Shown: piece by piece, positions 51,961 to 59,321 of the stretch
Layout: each line of letters opens with the position of its first letter
How positions within the stretch are numbered: position 1 is the first letter of the stretch
Position numbers and translations under genes: made by a program
Notes under the pieces: generated by a model
What the model was told of the DNA's origin: nothing
Database searches by the model: none
What the model saw: the letters and a program-made list of their open reading frames with translations, nothing else
Assembly (NCBI RefSeq): GCF_036178145.1
Contig: NZ_CP108067.1
Coordinates: 4,774,001-4,838,000, forward strand
From: Streptomyces sp. NBC_00273
GTDB taxonomy: Bacteria > Actinomycetota > Actinomycetes > Streptomycetales > Streptomycetaceae
Length of the DNA stretch: 64,000 bases
Direction of reading: 5' to 3'

Positions 51961-52812
51961 GTGGAAAATCAGCCCTTGCCGCGCTCCTCGCCTCGCACCG
52001 CAGCCTTCTTCGACCTGGACAAGACGGTCATTGCGAAGTCGAGCACCTTGACGTTCAGCAAGTCCTTCTACCAAGGCGGTCTGATCAACCGGCGAGCCGT
52101 GTTGCGCACCGCGTACACCCAGTTCATCTTCCTGGCCGGCGGCGCCGACCACGATCAGATGGAACGGATGCGGGAGTACTTGTCCGCCCTCTGCAAGGGG
52201 TGGAACGTGCAGCAGGTGCGGGAGATCGTCGCCGAGACCCTGCACGACCTCATCGACCCGATCATCTACGACGAGGCCGCGTCCCTGATCGAGGCCCACC
52301 ACACCGCGGGCCGCGACGTGGTGATCGTGTCCACCTCCGGCGCGGAAGTCGTCGAGCCCATCGGGGAAATGCTCGGCGCGGACCGGGTCGTCGCCACCCG
52401 CATGGTCGTGGGTGAGGACGGTTGCTTCACCGGCGAGATCGAGTACTACGCCTACGGGCCCACCAAGGCGGAGGCGGTACGCGAACTCGCGGAGTCCGAG
52501 GGGTACGACCTCACCCGCTGCTACGCCTACAGCGACTCGGCCACCGACATCCCGATGCTCGAAGCGGTCGGACACCCGCACGCCGTCAACCCCGACCGGG
52601 CGCTGCGGCGGGAAGCCGTGGCGCGCGAGTGGCCGGTCCTGGTCTTCAACCGGCCCGTGCGGCTGAAGCAGCGCCTTCCCGGGCTGTCCATGCCGGCCCG
52701 GCCCGCCCTGGTCGCCGCGGCGGCCGTGGGCGCGGCAGCCGCCACGGCCGGGCTGGTCTGGTACGCGAGCCGGCGCCGCGCCCATGCGCTGGCCGCAGCC
52801 GGCTCTGCCTGA
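51961..52812 (+). CDS. HAD-IB family phosphatase (SerB/CicA-like)
   Basis: 283 residues. HAD motif I FFDLDKTVI, motif II VIVSTSGAE, motif III/IV with Lys in GPTKAEAV and YSDSATDIPMLEAVG. A C-terminal hydrophobic helix (about 250-272) and basic tail suggest membrane anchoring. Homologues in streptomycetes were once called morphological-differentiation-associated. Substrate unknown (phosphoserine-like or phosphatidyl). GTG at 51961 (VENQPLPR) is chosen; ATG at 51937 is possible. Confidence 0.88.
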   Translation: MENQPLPRSSPRTAAFFDLDKTVIAKSSTLTFSKSFYQGGLINRRAVLRTAYTQFIFLAGGADHDQMERMREYLSALCKGWNVQQVREIVAETLHDLIDPIIYDEAASLIEAHHTAGRDVVIVSTSGAEVVEPIGEMLGADRVVATRMVVGEDGCFTGEIEYYAYGPTKAEAVRELAESEGYDLTRCYAYSDSATDIPMLEAVGHPHAVNPDRALRREAVAREWPVLVFNRPVRLKQRLPGLSMPARPALVAAAAVGAAAATAGLVWYASRRRAHALAAAGSA

Positions 52813-52964
52813 ATGTCCTGACCTGCGCGGATAAAGGCTGTCCGGTTCGCCCTCGGTCGTCCCGGAAAGTAAAAAGTGGAGCTAGGGGTTTCGCATGGCT
52901 CCGAAGCGGAGTACAAATAAAGCAACGGCCCGCGAGACCAAAGAACATCCGAGAGGATCATCTT

Positions 52965-53152
52965 TAAAACGCAGTAAGGCCCACGGACCGAAGCATGAGC
53001 GCCGAGCACCCACGCGACGTCGACCCGTCGATTACGGGCCAGCCGCACCAGGTAACGGGCAAAGACCCCGACCTGATGGGCAACTTTCGAGGACGCTTGG
53101 TAACTGGGCGTAAATGCCAGCGGCGACACCAAAGCAAGACGGTGTCGCCGCA
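52965..53152 (+). ncRNA. ssrS: Probable 6S RNA (ssrS)
   Basis: GCCCA-cgg-ACC-g-AAGC (52979-52994) pairs with GCTT-GGT-aac-TGGGC (53095-53109), closing a rod-like structure. Inside are hairpins CCCGT/ACGGG (53024-53038) and CAGGT-GGG/CCC-ACCTG (53049-53075). A perfect 10-bp hairpin (53121-53130 with 53141-53150) could end the transcript. In S. coelicolor I recall 6S RNA lying between the homologues of these two neighbours. Strand, ends and identity are inferred. The 415-bp gap holds no convincing gene. Confidence 0.55.
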
Positions 53153-53158
53153 ACCCAT

Positions 53159-53182
53159 GTCCGGGGCCCGAATGCTCCGGAC
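53159..53182 (-). terminator. Stem-loop after the Fic-like gene
   Basis: GTCCGG and CCGGAC, with inner GC pairs, form a short hairpin 46 bp past the minus-strand stop. Confidence 0.4.
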
Positions 53183-53227
53183 ACGGGCCGAACGGGTGGA
53201 GCGGACCGAACGGATAGAACGGGCGGT

Positions 53228-54049
53228 TCAGGCCGCGCCGCGCTGCAGGGCTTCGCAGACCGCCGTCGACTCGCGGACACCCAGCTCGACCGCCCGGCCG
53301 CAGTGCGCGATCCAGGCGGACATGCCCTCCGCGGTCCCGGACACGTAGCCCTCGAAGGCGGCCAGGTAGGCGTCGGTCCCCTGCTCCGCATGGCCGACCT
53401 CCGCCGGGCAGATGGCCTTGGGGTCCAGACCGCTGTTGATCAGGACGATCCGCTCTGCCGCCCGCGCGACCAGCCCGTTGTACGAGGCGAACGGACGCAG
53501 CGCCAGCAGTTCGCCGTGCACCACCGCGGCCGTGATCAGGGCCGGGGCGGAACCGCCCGCGATGATCAGGCGGGAGAGCCCGTCGAGGCGGCCCGCCACC
53601 TCCTCGGCGCTCGGGAGCGGGAGTCCGACCAGGGGTTCGGTCACCGGCTCGCCCGCCAGCCGGGGCCGGCCCACCACATCGCCGTCCGCCGTCGACCCGC
53701 ACGCCACCAGGTGCAGCCGCGCCAGGACCCGTAGCGGCGACTGCCGCCAGATGCTCAGCAGCTGTCCGGCCTCCGCCGTGAGCCGCAGCGCCGCACCCAC
53801 CGTCAGCGCCTCCGGCTCCGACCCGAAGTCGGTCCGGCGGCGCACCTCCTCCAGCGCCCAGTCCGCGCCGGACAGCGCCGCGCTCCCGCGGGCCCCGCGC
53901 AGGGCGGCCTCCGAGGTGATCTCGCCGCTGCGGCGCCGCATCACGCGGTGCCCGTAGACGCGGTCCACGGCCTTGCGTACGGAATCCACGGACTCGGCCA
54001 CACCGGGCAGCCCGGCCAGGGGGGCCAGCGGGTCAGAAGCGCTACTCAT
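53228..54049 (-). CDS. Fic-like protein with degenerate active site
   Basis: 273 residues. The helical fold ends in ALRPFASYNGLVARAAERIVL, aligned with the Fic motif HPFxxGNGRxxR. The catalytic His is replaced by Arg (LRPF) and the GNGR core by YNGLVAR, so AMP transfer is unlikely. An upstream YGHRVMRRRSGEITSEAALRGARGSAALSGAD resembles the Fic N-terminal inhibitory helix region. Streptomyces homologues are annotated oxidoreductase without support. ATG at 54049 is chosen; the RBS is weak. Confidence 0.65.
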   Translation of the reverse strand: MSSASDPLAPLAGLPGVAESVDSVRKAVDRVYGHRVMRRRSGEITSEAALRGARGSAALSGADWALEEVRRRTDFGSEPEALTVGAALRLTAEAGQLLSIWRQSPLRVLARLHLVACGSTADGDVVGRPRLAGEPVTEPLVGLPLPSAEEVAGRLDGLSRLIIAGGSAPALITAAVVHGELLALRPFASYNGLVARAAERIVLINSGLDPKAICPAEVGHAEQGTDAYLAAFEGYVSGTAEGMSAWIAHCGRAVELGVRESTAVCEALQRGAA

Positions 54050-54158
54050 AAGTAGGGAGCCTACGCACTGCGCACCCATAGCACCGACCCCTCCTTGGAG
54101 TGGTCTTCTTCACTCACCTTGACAACACAGCGCTATCGAACCGCTACGCTTGGTGAAC

Positions 54159-55181
54159 ATGAAGATCGCTTTCGTAGGGAAGGGCGGCAGCGGCAAGACG
54201 ACCCTGTCCTCCCTCTTCATCCGCCACCTCGCCGCCAATGAAGCCCCCGTCGTCGCGGTGGACGCCGACATCAACCAGCACCTGGGCGCCGCGCTCGGAC
54301 TCACCGAAGAGGAGGCAGGGGAACTGCCGGCCCTCGGCGCGCACCTGCCCCTGATCAAGGAGTACCTGCGGGGTTCCAATCCGCGCATCCCGTCCGCCGA
54401 CGCGATGATCAAGACCACCCCGCCCGGCCGCGGCTCGCGCCTGCTGCGCGTCACCGAGGACAACCCGGTGTACGAGGCCTGCGCGCGCACGCTCCTGCTC
54501 GACGGGGAGCCCGTACGCCTCATGGCCACCGGACCGTTCACCGAGGCCGACCTGGGCGTGGCCTGCTACCACTCCAAGGTCGGAGCGGTCGAGCTCTGCC
54601 TCAACCACCTGGTCGACGGCCCCGACGAGTACGTGGTCGTCGACATGACGGCCGGCTCGGACTCCTTCGCCTCGGGCATGTTCACCCGCTTCGACGTGAC
54701 CTTCCTGGTCGCCGAACCGACCCGCAAGGGCGTCTCCGTCTACCGCCAGTACAAGGAGTACGCGCGGGACTTTGGGGTCACGCTCAAGGTGATCGGCAAC
54801 AAGGTGCAGGGACCCGAGGACATCGAGTTCCTCCAGGACGAGGTGGGCGAGGACCTGCTGGTCACCGTCGGGCACTCCGACTGGGTACGGGCCATGGAAA
54901 AGGGCCGGCCGGCCCCCTTCGAGCTGCTGGAAGCGTCCAACCGGCTCGCCCTCCAGGAGCTCCAGGACGCCGCCGACGACTCGTACGCGCACCGCGACTG
55001 GGCCCGGTACACGGAGCAGATGGTGAGCTTCCACCTCAAGAACGCGGAGAGCTGGGGCAACGCCAAGACCGGGGTCGACCTGGCGGACCAGGTCGACCCC
55101 GGATTCGTCCTGCGCGAGGGTACCGAGGCGCTCGTCAGCCCTCGTCCGCACTCCCCCCGGCCGGCTCCTCAGCCGGCTTGA
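54159..55181 (+). CDS. CooC/ArsA-like P-loop ATPase
   Basis: 340 residues. MKIAFVGKGGSGKTT at the N-terminus is the deviant Walker A of the MinD/CooC group; VVAVDADINQHLGAALGL is the Walker A' Asp region; YVVVDMTAGSDSF is Walker B. CooC relatives insert nickel into CO dehydrogenase, but no such enzyme is nearby, so the client is unknown. The ATG has almost no RBS and a TACGCT -10-like box lies 8 bp before it, so the mRNA may be leaderless. Its last 47 bp overlap the convergent lipoprotein gene. Confidence 0.85.
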   Translation: MKIAFVGKGGSGKTTLSSLFIRHLAANEAPVVAVDADINQHLGAALGLTEEEAGELPALGAHLPLIKEYLRGSNPRIPSADAMIKTTPPGRGSRLLRVTEDNPVYEACARTLLLDGEPVRLMATGPFTEADLGVACYHSKVGAVELCLNHLVDGPDEYVVVDMTAGSDSFASGMFTRFDVTFLVAEPTRKGVSVYRQYKEYARDFGVTLKVIGNKVQGPEDIEFLQDEVGEDLLVTVGHSDWVRAMEKGRPAPFELLEASNRLALQELQDAADDSYAHRDWARYTEQMVSFHLKNAESWGNAKTGVDLADQVDPGFVLREGTEALVSPRPHSPRPAPQPA

Positions 55182-56442
55182 CGCCCGCGGGGGCGGCCGG
55201 CGCCGCCGGCGGCCCCGCGGTCAGGAACTTCCCCCAGCCCTCCTTCGGCACCTCGCCGACGTCGAGCGTGCGCATCCACTCCAGGGCCTTCGGGTCCTGC
55301 GCGTCCAGCCAGTCCGCCAGCTCCCGGAACGGGACGCAGCGGACCTCCTTCTGGGTGCACATGGTCTTGATGGACTCCTCGACGGCGCGCATGTAGGTGC
55401 CGCCGTTCCAGGACTCGAAGTGATTGCCGATGATCAGCGGCGCGCGGTTGCCCTGGTAGACGCGGTCGAAGGCCTCCCGAAGGCCGTCGCGCATCTGGTC
55501 ACCCCAGTACGCGTGCTGGGAGGGGTCACCCTGGGAGGTCGTCCCGGACTGGTTGACCATGTAGTTGTAGTCCATGCTCAGGGTGTCGAAGGCACGCCCC
55601 GGCATGGGCACCAGCTGGAGCGGGATGTCCCAGAGCCCGTCCGTCTTCTTGGGCCAGATCTGCTTGCTGATGCCGCTGGAGTCGTAGCGGAAGCCCATGT
55701 CCTTCGCCGCCAGCATGAAGTTCTTCTGGCCTTCGAGGCAGGGCGTGCGGGCGCCGATGAGCTCCTTGTCGTAGTTGAAGGGGAGCGCCTCCTGGTCCTT
55801 CAGGCCGGAGTTGGTCTTCCAGTTCTTGACGAAGGACTTCGCCTGGTTGATCTCGCTCTTCCACTCCTCCACGGACCAGGTGCCGACGCCGCCGTCGGGC
55901 CCGCAGAAGTGCCCGTTGAAGTGGGTGCCGATCTCATTGCCCTCCAGCCAGGCCGCGCGGACCTGGGTGGCGGTGTCCTTGATGCCCTGGAGGTCGCCGA
56001 AGCCGATGTCGGAGCGGCCGGGCGAGTGCTGGGGCGCCGTATAGAGGGAACGTTTCTCTTCCGGGAGCATGTAGACGCCGCTGAGGAAGTACGTCATGCG
56101 GGCGTTGTACTTCTTGCCGACCTCGCGGAAGTGCGAGAAGAGCTTCTGGCTGTCCTCGCCGGCCCCGTCCCACGAGAACACCACGAACTGCGGCGGCTTT
56201 TCTCCGGGCTTGAGCTTCTGCGGCTTCTGCACGTTCGGCTGCATACCGGTGTACGCGGTCGAACCGTCACCGATGGGCCGGTTGACGCTGCCCGGAGCCT
56301 CCGGAGCGGCGGCCCCCTTCAGCGCGTTCGGGGCCCCGGGAGCCGGGGACTTGGCGGGTTCCGAGGTACTGCACCCGGCGGCTCCCAGGACCAGCGCCGT
56401 GGCGACAAGGCCGCCGGCGATCTTCTTCGTGGCGGCGATCAT
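55135..56442 (-). CDS. Lipoprotein with polysaccharide-deacetylase-like domain
   Basis: 435 residues. Signal peptide with lipobox LGAAGC; then a Pro-rich spacer and a NodB-like fold beginning FVVFSWDGAGED (motif 1, Asp) and GNEIGTHFNGHFCG (metal-binding HxxxH). Later LIIGNHFESWNGGTYMRAVEE resembles the closing motif. It probably acts on cell-wall or surface glycan, but the Asp-Asp pair is not perfect. ATG at 56442 with GAGAGGTGG is chosen. The 3' end overlaps the convergent ATPase gene by 47 bp. Confidence 0.82.
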   Translation of the reverse strand: MIAATKKIAGGLVATALVLGAAGCSTSEPAKSPAPGAPNALKGAAAPEAPGSVNRPIGDGSTAYTGMQPNVQKPQKLKPGEKPPQFVVFSWDGAGEDSQKLFSHFREVGKKYNARMTYFLSGVYMLPEEKRSLYTAPQHSPGRSDIGFGDLQGIKDTATQVRAAWLEGNEIGTHFNGHFCGPDGGVGTWSVEEWKSEINQAKSFVKNWKTNSGLKDQEALPFNYDKELIGARTPCLEGQKNFMLAAKDMGFRYDSSGISKQIWPKKTDGLWDIPLQLVPMPGRAFDTLSMDYNYMVNQSGTTSQGDPSQHAYWGDQMRDGLREAFDRVYQGNRAPLIIGNHFESWNGGTYMRAVEESIKTMCTQKEVRCVPFRELADWLDAQDPKALEWMRTLDVGEVPKEGWGKFLTAGPPAAPAAPAGVKPAEEPAGGSADEG

Positions 56443-56677
56443 CCGCCCCACCTCTCCCTCGCAGTTCCATCGCAGGACTTCCGCGCCGCAACGTCCCATG
56501 CGGTCCGCTCGGGAGAAGGTATGACAAGCCGTACAAAATGCTTAATCACCCTTGAGTGCTAATTCGTACGTCATTTGCCCGTATTATTCACCACTCACCT
56601 TTACTCTCCATTACCATTCATTTACCGAGCGTTGAGACTCCCGCCCCTTCATCCCTCCCCAGAGGAGACGGGAACCC

Positions 56678-59119
56678 ATGACAGCCACCTCCCCCACGAG
56701 CACCACCCCACAGATCCGCAAGGACCTTCCCGCGGATCTCTCCGCCTCCATCGCAGTCTTCTTGATCGCCCTGCCACTCTCGCTCGGGATCGCCCTGGCC
56801 ACCGGCGCGCCGCTCCAGGCGGGGCTGGTCGCCGCGGCCGTCGGCGGGATCGTCGCCGGGCGGCTCGGTGGCGCCCCGCTCCAGGTCAGCGGGCCCGCCG
56901 CCGGACTCACCGTGGTCACCGCCGAGTTGATCCAGCGCTACGGATGGCGCACCACCTGCGCCATCACCGTGCTCGCCGGCCTCTGCCAACTCGGCCTCGC
57001 CGCGCTGCGCACCGCCCGGTCGGCGCTCATGGTCAGCCCGGCCATCGTGCACGGCCTGCTCGCCGGGATCGGCGTGACCATCGCACTGGCTCAGCTGCAC
57101 ATCGTGCTCGGCGGCAACCCTCAGAGCTCCGCCGTGGCCAACGTCCTCGGACTGCCGGCCCAGTTGGCCGATCTGCATCCCGCGGCACTCGGCGTCAGCG
57201 CCCTGACCCTGGTCGTCCTGCTGGCCTGGTCGTGGCTACCCGGACGGGCCGGACGGATCCTGCGCAAGGCCCCCGCCGCGCTGGCGGCCGTGGCCGGGGC
57301 CACGGCCGCCGCCGCGCTGTCCGGGCTCGCCCTGCCCAGGGTGGACCTGCCGTCCTGGCGCAGCCACGCCCTGCCCGAGCTACCCGACGGGCCCGTCCTC
57401 GGCATCCTCGCCGCCGTCCTGACCATCGCCCTGGTCGGCAGTGTGCAGTCCCTGCTCTCCGCGGTCGCGACCGACAAACTGATCGCCTCCGAGCGGCGAA
57501 CGGGCAACCGCCCGCCGCGCGCCGACCTCAACCGCGAGCTGTGGGGTCAGGGTGCGGCAAACATCGTCTCCGGCGCGCTCGGCGGACTGCCCGTCTCGGG
57601 CGTGGCCGTCCGGAGCGTGGCCAACGTCAAGTCCGGCGCGGTCAGTCGGAGGTCGACCATGCTGCACGGCCTCTGGGTGGTACTGGCGGCCGGGCTGCTG
57701 GTCCCGGTCCTCGACCTGATCCCGCTCGCCGCGCTGGCCGCCCTCGTCATGGCGGTCGGCGTGCAGATGGTCAACATCACGCACCTGCGCAGCGTCACGC
57801 GCCACCGGGAGATCCTGGTCTACGGAACGACGATCGTCGCCGTGGTGCTCGGCGGGGTCCTGGAAGGCGTGGCCATCGGTATCGCCGTGGCCGTCGCGCT
57901 GGCCCTGTACCGGCTCACCCGGACCCGAATCACCGTGGAGCGGCTGGACAGCGGGGCCCACCGGGTGCGGGCACGCGGGCAGTTGACCTTCCTCGCGGTG
58001 CCCCGGCTGAGCCGGGTGCTGAACCAGATTCCGCACGACGGGCACGCAGTGGTCGAGCTGGACGGCTCGTTCATGGACCACGCGGCCTACGAGACGCTGC
58101 ACGACTGGCAGGATTCCCACCTGGCGCACGGGGGCTCCCTGGAGGTCACCGGCCGCGCCGGATCGTCGGCGCGACTGCCCGAGTCCTCGCCCGGAGCCGC
58201 GTCCGCAGCCGCGCCCGACGACGGGCCCGCTGACGGGAGCCACCACGCGGACCGCTCCCGCCGCGCGCCGCAGCGCGGCGTGCACCAGTGCTGCCGCCCC
58301 TGGACCCCGTGGCAGAACCACTGCGACCACCGCCCCGTCGGCACCCGTACGATCACTGCCGCGGCCGCGGCCAAAGCAGCCGAGGCGGCCACCGAGGCGA
58401 AGCCGGAGGCAGCCGCCGAGCAGGCCGGCTCACCCGCTCCCCGGCGGCGCGGCGCGGGCCAACTGGCCAATGGAATCAGCGCCTTCCAGCGCGACACCGC
58501 ACCCCACGTGCGGGACGAGCTGGCCCGGCTGGCCCGCGAGGGGCAGCGGCCCTCCCAGCTCTTCCTCACCTGCGCGGACTCCCGCCTGGTGACCAGCATG
58601 ATCACGGCCAGCGGACCGGGCGACCTGTTCACGGTCCGCAACGTCGGCAATCTGGTCCCGCTGCCCGGCGCGGAATCCACCGACGACTCCGTCGCCGCGG
58701 CCATCGAGTACGCCGTGGACGTACTCCAGGTGGACAGCATCACGGTGTGCGGGCACTCGGGCTGCGGCGCCATGCAAGCCCTGCTCTCCTCCACGCCCGG
58801 CGCCCCGATGACCCCGCTGCGCCGCTGGCTGAAGCACGGGCTGCCCAGCCTGGAGCGGATGGCCAGCCGCCACCACGCATGGGCCCGGATCTCGGGCCGG
58901 CTCCCGGCAGACGCGGTGGAGCAGCTGTGCCTGACCAATGTGGTCCAGCAGCTGGACCATCTGCGGGCCCATGAATCCGTGGCCAGACGACTCGCCGAGG
59001 GCACCCTCGAACTGCACGGGATGTACTTCCACGTGGGCGAGGCACAGGCGTATCTGCTGTCCGAGGGCGAGGACTTCTTCGACTGCCGGGTCTTCGACAG
59101 CGTGGGTCAGCACGCCTGA
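56678..59119 (+). CDS. SulP anion transporter fused to beta-carbonic anhydrase
   Basis: 813 residues. SulP membrane domain (about 15-412, ten or more helices), STAS domain (about 425-490), a linker rich in His and Cys, then beta-carbonic anhydrase (about 590-813). Zinc ligands are Cys632 and Asp634 (CADSR) plus His693 and Cys696 (CGHSGC). The fusion should import bicarbonate/CO2 equivalents and interconvert them. ATG at 56678 follows GAGGAGACGGGAACCC. The AT-rich 235-bp divergent gap upstream probably holds its promoter. Confidence 0.93.
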   Translation: MTATSPTSTTPQIRKDLPADLSASIAVFLIALPLSLGIALATGAPLQAGLVAAAVGGIVAGRLGGAPLQVSGPAAGLTVVTAELIQRYGWRTTCAITVLAGLCQLGLAALRTARSALMVSPAIVHGLLAGIGVTIALAQLHIVLGGNPQSSAVANVLGLPAQLADLHPAALGVSALTLVVLLAWSWLPGRAGRILRKAPAALAAVAGATAAAALSGLALPRVDLPSWRSHALPELPDGPVLGILAAVLTIALVGSVQSLLSAVATDKLIASERRTGNRPPRADLNRELWGQGAANIVSGALGGLPVSGVAVRSVANVKSGAVSRRSTMLHGLWVVLAAGLLVPVLDLIPLAALAALVMAVGVQMVNITHLRSVTRHREILVYGTTIVAVVLGGVLEGVAIGIAVAVALALYRLTRTRITVERLDSGAHRVRARGQLTFLAVPRLSRVLNQIPHDGHAVVELDGSFMDHAAYETLHDWQDSHLAHGGSLEVTGRAGSSARLPESSPGAASAAAPDDGPADGSHHADRSRRAPQRGVHQCCRPWTPWQNHCDHRPVGTRTITAAAAAKAAEAATEAKPEAAAEQAGSPAPRRRGAGQLANGISAFQRDTAPHVRDELARLAREGQRPSQLFLTCADSRLVTSMITASGPGDLFTVRNVGNLVPLPGAESTDDSVAAAIEYAVDVLQVDSITVCGHSGCGAMQALLSSTPGAPMTPLRRWLKHGLPSLERMASRHHAWARISGRLPADAVEQLCLTNVVQQLDHLRAHESVARRLAEGTLELHGMYFHVGEAQAYLLSEGEDFFDCRVFDSVGQHA

Positions 59120-59150
59120 ACCGATACCCTCCCGTATTCGTGCAATCGTT

Positions 59151-59186
59151 TGGCCCCTTCCCGCCCCCTGCCGCGGGGAGGGGCCA
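59151..59186 (+). terminator. Terminator after the SulP-CA gene
   Basis: TGGCCCCT-CCC (59151-59162) pairs with GGG-AGGGGCCA (59176-59186), 32 bp after the stop. Confidence 0.65.
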
Positions 59187-59224
59187 TTCGCACTCCGTTC
59201 TCGCGCGGACCAGAACGTGATATA

Positions 59225-59234
59225 GGTCTAAACC
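59225..59234. promoter_or_regulatory. GntR/HutC-type half-symmetric operator candidate upstream of acs
   Basis: GGTCTAAACC matches the symmetric pattern GGTYTARACC used by DasR/HutC-type regulators (DasR sites centre on GGTCTAGACC). It lies 88-97 bp before the acs GTG in an AT-rich patch. Confidence 0.4.
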
Positions 59235-59321
59235 AATTCTCGGCTACCCCTTGTCACCTGGGCCGCTGACTGATGAGCTATGCCCGGGGACACAACGGAC
59301 ACCCTGGGAAAGGGAGATGTC

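Noticed and set aside
52895..53113. Small plus-strand open frame of 72 codons
   Set aside because: It overlaps the structured RNA candidate, has no similarity I recognise and a Lys/Arg-rich composition expected from non-coding sequence.
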